Positions 33,327 to 41,495 of a stretch of 53,631 bases of DNA are shown here, one piece after another. A program made the translations under genes and the position numbers. This DNA is from Bacillota bacterium (GTDB taxonomy: Bacteria > Bacillota > Sulfobacillia > Sulfobacillales > Sulfobacillaceae): the NCBI GenBank assembly GCA_021795465.1, contig JAJYPK010000007.1:1-53631 (forward strand). Reading direction: 5' to 3'. The notes beneath the pieces are model-generated. The model worked only from the letters and a program-made list of their open reading frames with translations, did not search any database and had not been told where the DNA came from. How positions within the stretch are numbered: the first letter of the stretch is position 1; every line of letters starts with the position of its first letter.

Positions 33327-33809
33327 TTAGATATGGCGACTCATATGTTGTTTATATGCGGGTTTCGTTACATAGGCGGCGTAGTTTATGCGACCAGCAA
33401 AATCCAAGTAGGCCTGATACCGCATGCGAATGGGCGGGCCGCTAATAAGCTCCAAAACCTGGTCTCTTGGAACCCATTGGCTCGCCGTGGTTTCATCGGA
33501 TGTGGCTAATGCCCCGCCTATGGGATGACATACAAAGTCCAGCATGACTTTGGTAGGAATCTCAGTGGTTTCATCATGCCAGAGATAGGTGCCGGTATTC
33601 GAATAGATGCCGATCAAGTGGGACACGGTGATCTCGATGCCGCTTTCTTCCAGCACTTCGCGTTTGAGCGCATCCACCACATTTTCGCCGACCTCCACTT
33701 GTCCTCCGGGAAAAACCCAACCTCCGTGGATGGTCTTAACGAGGAGAATCTTTCCTTCGGCATCCTCGACAATCCCTCCGGCAGCAACGATATGGGTGGG
33801 CATCGCCAT
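33327..33809 (-). CDS. Nudix hydrolase
   Basis: 160 residues from the ATG at 33809, which has AAGGAGGGTG at good spacing; an in-frame GTG at 33818 overlaps that site. The Nudix box is complete: GGQVEVGENVVDALKREVLE then ESGI (about 35-58). HIVAAGGIVEDAEGKILLVK precedes it as the first strands. Housecleaning of nucleotide derivatives is likely. A tail, KPAYKQHMSRHI, is extra. Confidence 0.88.
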   Translation of the reverse strand: MAMPTHIVAAGGIVEDAEGKILLVKTIHGGWVFPGGQVEVGENVVDALKREVLEESGIEITVSHLIGIYSNTGTYLWHDETTEIPTKVMLDFVCHPIGGALATSDETTASQWVPRDQVLELISGPPIRMRYQAYLDFAGRINYAAYVTKPAYKQHMSRHI

Positions 33810-33960
33810 CAGTTTCACCCTCCTTGTCTAGGTTCTGGTTCGCTCACGAGATTTTCGAGGGACAGGATTTTTCAATACTATCAGATAGACTAAGCCACGC
33901 ATAGGGAGCCTCTCTGATGGAGCAATGATTATGGATGTAGGAGTCATGACAATCAAGGCA

Positions 33961-34908
33961 TCAACGGAGCCATTGTCTCCGATTCATATAAATTAACAGG
34001 AGGAGGGTGATGAGGAGCATTACCACCAGAGAATACCAGTAGCCGTAATGCCAGTGAAGCTCAGGAATGTAAAAGTTCATCCCATAGATAGAGGCGATGG
34101 TGGTTGCCGGTAACGACAAAACGGATACAATCGTAAGAAACTTCATGATCTTATTGATTTCATTGGACTGCATGGACGTATAGGCTTCGACCATTCCTGA
34201 TAATCCGTCTCGAATGCTGTCTACGTCGGAGGAGAGTTCCGCAGCGCGCGACGCCACGTCGTCAAAATAGGGCCGATTTCTTGTGGCGATATAGGGTACA
34301 TCGGCGCTTTTTAAGAGTGCATAAATTTCTTGTTCCGGATGAATCATCTTCCGCAGATGCATGGCATCCTTGCGCAACGTAACAATCTGGCTCGCGAGAT
34401 TTTTCGAGGGGCATTCCAAAAGTATGTCATGTAAACTTTCAAATCGTTTCACAGCCTCGACATAAATTGTGGTAAAACGCCTCACGTGATGATACAGCAC
34501 TTCATATAACGCGAAGTCAACACCCTCATCAAGCATCTGGTTGGTTTGGACGAATTCCCAGGCTGGGTCCACGGCCTTACTGGTCGCCCCGAGATGTACG
34601 GTGACCAAAAAGTGCTTTCCGAGAAAAACCCCTAAGTGGTGAGGCGTAATATGGTCCAAGTCACCCGAATAATCCGATAGGATGAAGACGACCGCATCCT
34701 CTTGAACCAGAAGGCTTGGTTGGTGACGATCGCCGTCAAGGATCCGGTTGATGATAGCCGGATGAGGCGTATAAATGCGCTTGACGATCGACTCAATTTG
34801 ATCGTGCTCCCGATAAGGGATATCAATCCAAACGTCCCGAGAATGTTCTGGGAACTGTTCGCTGGATTCCGTGGTGTGCTGATCCGATAGATAAAGATAA
34901 CGCGCCAT
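33961..34908 (-). CDS. corA: CorA family divalent cation transporter
   Basis: 315 residues. The N-terminal ~240 residues form the cytoplasmic funnel with the long helix. Two helices end the protein, the first followed by the selectivity motif YGMNF (GMN at about 276-278). C-terminal MNRRQWLR is the basic cytoplasmic tail. CorA pentamers import Mg2+ (also Co2+/Ni2+). It lies 14 bp downstream of the FUSC gene on the same strand, so both form one operon, perhaps for ion or membrane stress. A GGAGG lies before the ATG, inside the intergenic gap. Confidence 0.92.
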   Translation of the reverse strand: MARYLYLSDQHTTESSEQFPEHSRDVWIDIPYREHDQIESIVKRIYTPHPAIINRILDGDRHQPSLLVQEDAVVFILSDYSGDLDHITPHHLGVFLGKHFLVTVHLGATSKAVDPAWEFVQTNQMLDEGVDFALYEVLYHHVRRFTTIYVEAVKRFESLHDILLECPSKNLASQIVTLRKDAMHLRKMIHPEQEIYALLKSADVPYIATRNRPYFDDVASRAAELSSDVDSIRDGLSGMVEAYTSMQSNEINKIMKFLTIVSVLSLPATTIASIYGMNFYIPELHWHYGYWYSLVVMLLITLLLLIYMNRRQWLR

Positions 34909-34922
34909 GGATCGACCTCCTT

Positions 34923-36914
34923 TTAGCCCATGGGTTCGAGTGCCTGGTATAGCGACTCTATTTCCTGACGAACGCCATTGAAGAAGGGATAGGTATCGGG
35001 GATCAGGGGGGCATCTGTCGTTAGAGACTCATTTTCTACGCGGGATGCCAAAAAATCAAAAACACGTTGCCACTTTGTAGGATCCGATTCCGATGCCCTG
35101 TAGGGGTTTACTCGTTGATGACAGGCAGCGATTAAGAGATAGCCAAGCCGTTGAGTAAATACCACCGCGGGCCACAACCGTTCCAGGTGATCTGGGCGTG
35201 GCATTTCGTTCAATCCGGTATCGTACACCGTCCGCAAGTTTAAAAGTGCGGTGCCGAGTTGGGAATGCGCCTCTGCGATTCGGTGCGGTTGCCTACGCAA
35301 AAGACCTTGTAGAAGATCCCCCTCGTGACCGAGAGTGGTGGATAAGGCGGATGGAACGCGCAAGGAGGCGGCGCGGTGCCAGAGAAGCACCACGGCCAAT
35401 ACGCCGATGGCCACACCGGTTACGGTATCGATGAAGCGGGCCAGCAAAAGCGATAGGATAGGGGTGTGAATTTCGGCCGCGATAGTGATGAGCGCTAGTG
35501 CGGTGATGAAAATCACTGAGAGGCCGTAGTTGCGGACAATCAGTAGCAACATCAAAAACTGGAGCAACATCATTAGCCCCAGCGTTATTACGGGAGTTGG
35601 ATGCCACATCAGGATGAGACCTACCAGGAACAGCCCCAGGGTGGTGCCCACCGCTCGTTGAACACTACGTTGGGCCATAACGGCGGCTGATGTGCCTTGC
35701 AACACGGCCGCCGTGGTCAAGGGCACCCAGTAAGGGTGCGCATTTCCCATCACTCGGGAGATGATGGTGGCCAGGACCAAGGCGACACCAATGCGCCACG
35801 TGGCGGGAAGGATGATGGAACTGCGCTCGAGCCCCTGATGGATTTTATTCCAGGCGTTGGGTATTGTCAGTGCGGGTGTCTCGTCTACCGAATGCGGACG
35901 CTCTTCTAGGACAACCCTGGTATGTTCCAACACTCGATAAAATCTCGACTCAAGTGGTTCGGGATCCTCAAGAGATTCGATAGAAGGCATGGGTTGGCGG
36001 GCTGTTGGATGTTGAATCCGATCGGCGAATTCCATCACGCGATGGATCCATTTTGGATCGACAGACGTGGTAATCTCCGGAGACAGGGCGACACTTGCCC
36101 GAAACAATTCTTGCGCTTGGTGCGATAACTCCAACAATCGATAACTTTGCGGTCGCCGTTGGGATTGATGATCTCCTTGCAACACACTATCTTCTGCGGC
36201 CTTGAGCGCCAGTGCCGCAGCATGCTGGGCACCGACACTTTTTGTGGTGCCGAGACTGCTGAGATACGAGCCGATGGAACGATAGGCGGTACTAAGGGCT
36301 AATGTTTCAGGACGATGTGGATGAATGGGCCACCCCACCATACCGACGACCCAAGCGATGGCTCCTCCGAATAAGACAAAGCTCAGACGAAGTGGGGTTT
36401 GGCTAGGGAGGATTGGAAAGGCTGCCGCAATACAGGCGGTCAACACAAACATGAATCCACCCGGCGCAGGGAGTTCAAACACTCCTGCTAAAAAGGTCGA
36501 GAGAGCTCCCACTACTCCTAACGCGAGGGCCAAGAACCCCCAAATACCCGAGGTCAGAGACCCGGCAGCAAAGGCCAGCGTAAGCCCGACGGCAACACCG
36601 AATAATCGTCGGGATCGCTGGGGATAGGGGATCGGCGTGACATAAATGGAGGTGAAGGCGCCGAGAAACGCCCACACCCCCCACGCTAAATGCCCTAACA
36701 TAAGTCCTGTCGTCATGACGATGCCTGTCGCGACAGCCGATCCAATGGCTTTGCGCCAAGGCAATTGGGTCGAGACTTTGAAGTGAAATGCTGCTTTGAA
36801 CCCCGGCACAGTCGGGGGATGCGGAACTTTTAGCGAATCTCGTGGGTGCTCTTGATACGAGCGCGCTACACGTTTCACGACCAACCTCCCGCCTTGAAGA
36901 ATATGCCCAGTCAC
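34923..36914 (-). CDS. FUSC family membrane protein (fusaric acid resistance-like)
   Basis: 663 residues with two blocks of about six helices (roughly 60-215 and 375-520) separated by a soluble helical domain, then a ~140-residue cytoplasmic C-terminus. The second block contains YWVPLTTAAVLQGTSA and AQRSVQRAVGTTLGLFL, the conserved FUSC/YccS pattern; the first has GVWAFLGAFTSIYVTPIPYP and RSRRLFGVAVGLTLA. The family exports aromatic acids or similar compounds, but the substrate is unknown. First gene of the operon with corA. Confidence 0.85.
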   Translation of the reverse strand: MTGHILQGGRLVVKRVARSYQEHPRDSLKVPHPPTVPGFKAAFHFKVSTQLPWRKAIGSAVATGIVMTTGLMLGHLAWGVWAFLGAFTSIYVTPIPYPQRSRRLFGVAVGLTLAFAAGSLTSGIWGFLALALGVVGALSTFLAGVFELPAPGGFMFVLTACIAAAFPILPSQTPLRLSFVLFGGAIAWVVGMVGWPIHPHRPETLALSTAYRSIGSYLSSLGTTKSVGAQHAAALALKAAEDSVLQGDHQSQRRPQSYRLLELSHQAQELFRASVALSPEITTSVDPKWIHRVMEFADRIQHPTARQPMPSIESLEDPEPLESRFYRVLEHTRVVLEERPHSVDETPALTIPNAWNKIHQGLERSSIILPATWRIGVALVLATIISRVMGNAHPYWVPLTTAAVLQGTSAAVMAQRSVQRAVGTTLGLFLVGLILMWHPTPVITLGLMMLLQFLMLLLIVRNYGLSVIFITALALITIAAEIHTPILSLLLARFIDTVTGVAIGVLAVVLLWHRAASLRVPSALSTTLGHEGDLLQGLLRRQPHRIAEAHSQLGTALLNLRTVYDTGLNEMPRPDHLERLWPAVVFTQRLGYLLIAACHQRVNPYRASESDPTKWQRVFDFLASRVENESLTTDAPLIPDTYPFFNGVRQEIESLYQALEPMG

Positions 36915-37197
36915 AGTATGGTTAGGGGGTTCACATTTTATCCCGCGTCGGTGCGCAGACGAGCACCTCTGTCACCGCGGGGCGGTCTTCTAGAACTTCG
37001 CCGCATAAAGATCGTGGTGTCGCCTCTGGTAATAATCACTTGCCCACCTTGAACCTTTCTGGCTTCTTGGGTATCGATGAGAGGAATCCGAGCAGGCGGT
37101 GATTTTCACCGCGCCGTGGGCCGTGACGCGATCTCTTGTCGAGCGTGCCATATCGCACCGACTACAACCATGGATCCCCTTCCTATCCCTGACATCG
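36915..37197. other. Intergenic region, nothing recognised
   Basis: About 280 bp between the small protein gene and the FUSC gene, both on the - strand. It should contain the FUSC-corA promoter. No conserved structure was recognised. Confidence 0.3.
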
Positions 37198-37461
37198 TTA
37201 TGACGGACTCGAGTTTTGCAAAGAAAGTTTCTGTCCAATCAGCTTTTTCATGGACTCCGTGGCTTGAGGTTCTTGATGGGCTTGATACGTTTGGTGGATA
37301 AGGGACGTCAATTCTTTTTCCGTTAACGTTGACACATATCCCCAATTGCCGATGGGGAGTTCTTGAGATGATTCTCGGTTACTGGAGTCGTCGTCGCCGA
37401 GCACCGCCTTCACCATGAAGTTCGGGAATGACCCAGAGAATTTGAAGTCTTTCAGTACCAT
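37198..37461 (-). CDS. Small protein of unknown function
   Basis: 87 residues. A strong GGAGGTG precedes the ATG at 37461. The sequence is hydrophilic with no membrane helix or signal peptide; VLKDFKFSGSFPNFMVKAVL at the start, then Ser/Glu-rich and Gln-rich segments ending QKLSLQNSSPS. The segment GNWGYVSTLTEKELTSLIHQ may form an amphipathic helix. I recognise no family. The ribosome binding site is the main reason to consider it real. Confidence 0.55.
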   Translation of the reverse strand: MVLKDFKFSGSFPNFMVKAVLGDDDSSNRESSQELPIGNWGYVSTLTEKELTSLIHQTYQAHQEPQATESMKKLIGQKLSLQNSSPS

Positions 37462-37624
37462 AGCGTTCTTTCACCTCCACTGCTACGCTATAGAGTAAAC
37501 CGTATAACGATAAATCATGCGCCGAGTCGTGCGAGGGATGGAGGGCGGCCGGGTGCCATGGCAAAAATCGTTCGCAGATTCGACCAATTTGCAGAGTGAA
37601 AGACCATTTAAAGGGGATCTTGGG

Positions 37625-38515
37625 CTATCCGGGAGAGTTCAAATGTTTCATCAGGTCATATACCGCTCGATGCGTGGGGACAGGGAGTCCCCGATGTTGG
37701 GCTTGGGTGAGAATGTAGCCGGTAATCGCGTCAAGCTCTGTCGGGATGCCATCCATGACATCTTGCAACATGGAAGAACGGTTATGTTGTGTGGCGCGCG
37801 CTAATTGTTCAATATCTGGGAGGCTGTGGGAGATCGCAATGCCTGCGTGTTGCGCTACCGCCTCCGCTTCTTGGACCAAAGGGCTGGCAAGGCGCCAAAG
37901 AGGCATTGTGAGAATCTCCCCGTTGCTCCGGGCTGCTAGGGCAGACAGCGGGTTGATGACGCTGTTGGCGATGAGCTTAGACCACCGACGCTGGTGCATC
38001 GTCGCGGGGTTTTCCCAAACCCAATCGAGGTTAAGGGCTTGAGCCCGGGATTTTAACCTCTCTTCATAGGGATGGGCCGTTTCTGTGAGGAACGTTTGGC
38101 CGTGATGGGTCACGGTGGTGGCCCAGGTTTGACGATTCGGCGCATCCTGGCGAGATACGGCGTCTGTCGTACTGGCAACGCTTAACTGGAGGGGATCCAA
38201 AGGGGGAACCAGAGCGGTTTCTTGTCCCATTCCATTGAGTAGCGACACGACTAAGGCCTGTCGCCCCCAACGCTCAAGCCAAATGCGTACCGCAGGGAGG
38301 GCCGGCCACTTGACGGCGAGGAGGACTACGTGGGGCATTCTCCCGGGACGGTCTCCCCAATGGATCCACCTGGGGTGATATTCGGACTTTTGGCCATGGC
38401 GATCAATAAAGTGGAACGCACCAAACTGGCGGCCCACCATGATGGGGGTATCCTGGTGAAAGCGTACGTAGCATAAACGCGCAAGCGAGCCGGTGCCTAG
38501 AATGAAGAGGTTCAC
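37625..38515 (-). CDS. panE: 2-dehydropantoate 2-reductase
   Basis: 296 residues. The enzyme reduces ketopantoate to pantoate with NADPH for coenzyme A synthesis. FILGTGSLARL (4-14) is the nucleotide-binding loop, with Ala in place of the third Gly. RRWSKLIANSVINPLSALAA holds the conserved Lys and Asn, and DGIPTELDAITGYILTQAQ carries the Glu motif near 255. GTG at 38515 overlaps the panB stop, so the two are translationally coupled. The panC/panD steps are not in this window. Confidence 0.88.
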   Translation of the reverse strand: MNLFILGTGSLARLCYVRFHQDTPIMVGRQFGAFHFIDRHGQKSEYHPRWIHWGDRPGRMPHVVLLAVKWPALPAVRIWLERWGRQALVVSLLNGMGQETALVPPLDPLQLSVASTTDAVSRQDAPNRQTWATTVTHHGQTFLTETAHPYEERLKSRAQALNLDWVWENPATMHQRRWSKLIANSVINPLSALAARSNGEILTMPLWRLASPLVQEAEAVAQHAGIAISHSLPDIEQLARATQHNRSSMLQDVMDGIPTELDAITGYILTQAQHRGLPVPTHRAVYDLMKHLNSPG

Positions 38516-39357
38516 GGAGTGTGGTCATCGGTTAAGGCCAGAAAGTGCTCCCATTCCCGCTCCGTCACGTGATAGCTTTCCTGGTCATTGGGAAACGACC
38601 GGGATTCGACCGCTTCACGATATTGGGTGAGCCCATCCACAATGACCGTTCGGAGATCAGCAAACGGTCTGGCAAACTTCGGATAACCTGAAGAGAGGCC
38701 AAGACAATCATGAAACACCAAGACTTGTCCATCGCAGCCTTTCCCGGCTCCGATGCCAATAGTCGGAACGGTTATGGCGTCCGTCACGAACGTTGCCACG
38801 CGGTCTGGGATACCCTCAAGCACAAGAGCCGCGACCCCCGCATCCGTTAGCCGTTTAGCATCGTCCAATAATTGATGGATGGTGTGAGCGGATCGGGCTT
38901 GGACTTTGTATCCACCCATGCGATGTACGCTCTGCGGAGTGAGACCAAGGTGTCCGATGACCGGGATACTTTCCTTCACCAAAGCTTCAACCGCGGGCAC
39001 CACCGCGGATCCGCCTTCGAGTTTGACGCCGTCGGCTGCTGTTTCTTGGATTAGGCGGCCCCCGTGGCGGAGAGCGTCGGCAGGGGTGGCAAAGCTAAGA
39101 AACGGCAGGTCTACAACCATCATGGTATGAGGAGCCCCGCGGCGTACCGCTAGGCTATGGTGGACCATATGGTCCATCGTTACCGGTAATGTCGTGTCAA
39201 AGCCTAGGGTGGTCATACCTAGGGAATCGCCGACCAAAATTACATCAATGTTGGCTGCCTCCACTAATTGCGCCTGAATATAGTCGTAGGCGGTCATCCA
39301 TGATATGGGGCGATGACCTTTTAGGGCAATGAGTTCCGGTACGGTAAGTTTGGGCAT
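38512..39357 (-). CDS. panB: 3-methyl-2-oxobutanoate hydroxymethyltransferase
   Basis: 281 residues from the ATG at 39357, which follows AGGAGG; an upstream frame to 39627 is not coding. PanB adds a hydroxymethyl group from methylene-tetrahydrofolate to ketoisovalerate. VILVGDSLGM and VVDLPFLSF give the metal-binding Asp residues, DGVKLEGG and GHLGLTPQSV the substrate site, and LVLEGIPDRVA the catalytic Glu. GIGAGKGCDGQVLVFHDCLG is typical. Its substrate is also the valine precursor, linking it loosely to the branched-chain operon that is divergent from it. Confidence 0.95.
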   Translation of the reverse strand: MPKLTVPELIALKGHRPISWMTAYDYIQAQLVEAANIDVILVGDSLGMTTLGFDTTLPVTMDHMVHHSLAVRRGAPHTMMVVDLPFLSFATPADALRHGGRLIQETAADGVKLEGGSAVVPAVEALVKESIPVIGHLGLTPQSVHRMGGYKVQARSAHTIHQLLDDAKRLTDAGVAALVLEGIPDRVATFVTDAITVPTIGIGAGKGCDGQVLVFHDCLGLSSGYPKFARPFADLRTVIVDGLTQYREAVESRSFPNDQESYHVTEREWEHFLALTDDHTP

Positions 39358-39430
39358 GACGGTCCTCCTTTGAGTTCGATTATAGAGGATTGACCACAAA
39401 AACGATAGAATAGGGAGGGAGGCGATAAGG

Positions 39431-40576
39431 TTGCACTTTGATTTGACACCGGAGGAAGTCATGATTCGCGATGCGGTGCGCGACTTTGCAGAAGGAGTCG
39501 TGGCACCGAATGCATCCAAGCGCGATGAGACCGGGGAAGTCCCGTTCGCTATCATGCAACAGATGGGATCCTTAGGCTTTTTTGGGATCCCGTTTGCGGA
39601 AGAGTGGGGCGGGAGTGGGGCCAACACGATGAGCTATGCGTTGGCTGTGGAGGAGATTGGCCGAGTCGATGCATCTTTGGGGCTGGGGTTTGCGGCACAT
39701 GTTTCTCTAGGCTGCTCCCCCCTTTATTACTTTGGTTCCGACGCCCAAAAGCGTCAGTTCCTCGAACAAGCCATTAAAGGGGTTTATTTAGCGGCTTTTG
39801 GACTCACGGAACCGGAGGCGGGGTCCGACGCTGGAGGCACGCAAACCAAAGCCTTGCGCGAAGGGGAACACTATCGGTTAAACGGAACCAAGATTTTCAT
39901 CACCAATGCGGGCCATGCCGGATATATTGTAGCCACCGCACGCACCGATCCCGCGTCGAGGAAGATTTCATCCTTTATCGTGCCCCATGACACGGCCGGC
40001 GTGAGTGTGCGTTGTGACTATACGAAGATGGGGATGCGTTCCAGTGAAACCTGCGAAATTCACTTTGATGACGTGGTCATCCCGGCAGAGTATCGGTTGG
40101 GTGCAGAAGACAAGGGGTTTCATCAGTTCTTGGATATTTTGGACGGGGGACGGATCAGCATCGGCGCTCTCTCAGTGGGTGTGGCGGAAGCTTCGTTGCA
40201 AGCGTCTTTGGCGTATGCTAACCAACGTCGTCAATTCGGCAAAGCCCTAAATGAGTTCCAAGCCATTCAGTTCAAATTAGCCGACATGGCGATGGAAGTG
40301 GAATTGGCTCGGACCATGGTACATAAAGCAGCTTGGCTGAAAGACCGCCATCGGCCTTATGCCAAAGAAGCAGCAATGGCCAAATTATATGCGTCCGAGG
40401 TGGCCATGCGGGCCTCATCTGAAGCCGTACAAATACATGGCGGCGCGGGATACATGAACGATTTCCCGGTCGAACGTTATATGCGGGACGCTAAGCTGCT
40501 CGTGATTGGTGAGGGCACTTCAGAAATCCAACGGATGGTCATTGCACGTTACTTACTTCAGGAACAAAATTCCTGA
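39431..40576 (+). CDS. Acyl-CoA dehydrogenase (branched-chain type likely)
   Basis: 381 residues, TTG start after a GGAGGG. FAD-dependent alpha,beta-dehydrogenation. FGLTEPEAGSDAGG (about 124-137), KIFITNAGHAGYIV and VQIHGGAGYMNDFPVERYMR are family motifs, and the catalytic base is Glu361 in IGEGTSEIQRM. In a yng/liu-type operon it is most likely an isovaleryl-CoA or similar short branched-chain dehydrogenase (YngJ-like), inferred from neighbours. Its TGA overlaps the next ATG. Confidence 0.92.
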   Translation: MHFDLTPEEVMIRDAVRDFAEGVVAPNASKRDETGEVPFAIMQQMGSLGFFGIPFAEEWGGSGANTMSYALAVEEIGRVDASLGLGFAAHVSLGCSPLYYFGSDAQKRQFLEQAIKGVYLAAFGLTEPEAGSDAGGTQTKALREGEHYRLNGTKIFITNAGHAGYIVATARTDPASRKISSFIVPHDTAGVSVRCDYTKMGMRSSETCEIHFDDVVIPAEYRLGAEDKGFHQFLDILDGGRISIGALSVGVAEASLQASLAYANQRRQFGKALNEFQAIQFKLADMAMEVELARTMVHKAAWLKDRHRPYAKEAAMAKLYASEVAMRASSEAVQIHGGAGYMNDFPVERYMRDAKLLVIGEGTSEIQRMVIARYLLQEQNS

Positions 40577-41256
40577 TGCGGCCGACACTTTGTCATGAGG
40601 CTAGGGACGGGAGGTATCCCGAATGGGAGGCGGCACGGTATCGTCTAGTGCTGTGGCCTGAATCGGGCGCGCCTGTCCGCTGCCCATCGCAATGGGTCGA
40701 TCGTTATGCGATTTGGATGCATGGGGGAACCATCCGGGTGAGCGACGAGGGTCGCCACGATGTGCGGTATCCGACTCGAAGTCAGAGATGCGAGCAGGTC
40801 CAACTTCCCAATCCGGGGGATGCCGCCCTCGCGCTTTCCTTTTCAGGATGGGACTGGATGTTTTCTCATCGCGGCCTCTACCAGGCTGCTCTGGTATGGA
40901 AAGCATGGGACGTGGGTACGGTGCATGGGATGCCGCTTTGGGCTTCGTGGTTGAATGGATTGCCAGGTGCGCTGGGTATCCAAGAATTTTATCCGTGTCC
41001 TTCGCCGTGGGACGGATTCTGGGCGGCTTCGAATGGACGCGCTATCATGGGATTTTACCCGCAAGTCGCAGGCCCGGTGGTGCGGTGGATCGAAGGGAAA
41101 ACGGAGTGGGCGCCGGGACTCGTGGGTGGATTGGACGGTCGCTATCGAGGGGAGCAGTTGCCCATGGGAGTCCGCCGGGGGTTGGTGGTTGAACCCGTGG
41201 TGGCGGACGGGGGATGGTTTTGGTTGGGCATACGATATGTGAATAGGAGGCTTTAG
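40576..41256 (+). CDS. Tryptophan-rich protein of unknown function in the acyl-CoA operon
   Basis: 226 residues. I do not recognise a family. The protein is soluble, with no signal peptide, and unusually rich in Trp (about 17) and Gly, with segments such as FSGWDWMFSHRGLYQAALVW, LWASWLNGLPGALG and EGKTEWAPGLVGGLDGRYRG. The start overlaps the dehydrogenase stop (TGATG) and the stop lies 3 bp before the biotin carrier gene, so it is firmly inside the operon and must be co-expressed. A lipid- or acyl-binding beta-barrel is one possibility suggested by the Trp content, but this is speculation. Confidence 0.7.
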   Translation: MRPTLCHEARDGRYPEWEAARYRLVLWPESGAPVRCPSQWVDRYAIWMHGGTIRVSDEGRHDVRYPTRSQRCEQVQLPNPGDAALALSFSGWDWMFSHRGLYQAALVWKAWDVGTVHGMPLWASWLNGLPGALGIQEFYPCPSPWDGFWAASNGRAIMGFYPQVAGPVVRWIEGKTEWAPGLVGGLDGRYRGEQLPMGVRRGLVVEPVVADGGWFWLGIRYVNRRL

Positions 41257-41259
41257 GCG

Positions 41260-41478
41260 ATGACGAGTGTAGTGGCCAGTTTGGCAGGCGTGGTATTTAA
41301 GGTGTTGGTAAAACCCGGCGACACGGTGGAGATAGGTCAGGAAGTGGTACGTCTGGAATCGATGAAAATGGAAATCCCGATGGAAGCCGAGGTTCAAGGC
41401 ATTGTCCAAGAAGTGATCGTCAAAGAAGGAGATTTCGTCAATGACGGGGATCCCTTGGTAATCCTGGTCGACGCATAA
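41260..41478 (+). CDS. Stand-alone biotin carboxyl carrier protein
   Basis: 72 residues, a single biotinyl domain. Lys36 in ESMKMEIP is the biotinylation site. Size and place match Bacillus YngHB (BLAP), a 73-residue carrier next to a carboxyltransferase. It would carry CO2 from a biotin carboxylase to the next gene product. The carboxylase subunit is absent from this window. GGAGG lies just before the ATG. Confidence 0.93.
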   Translation: MTSVVASLAGVVFKVLVKPGDTVEIGQEVVRLESMKMEIPMEAEVQGIVQEVIVKEGDFVNDGDPLVILVDA

Positions 41479-41495
41479 AGGAAGGAGGCTCTCTG

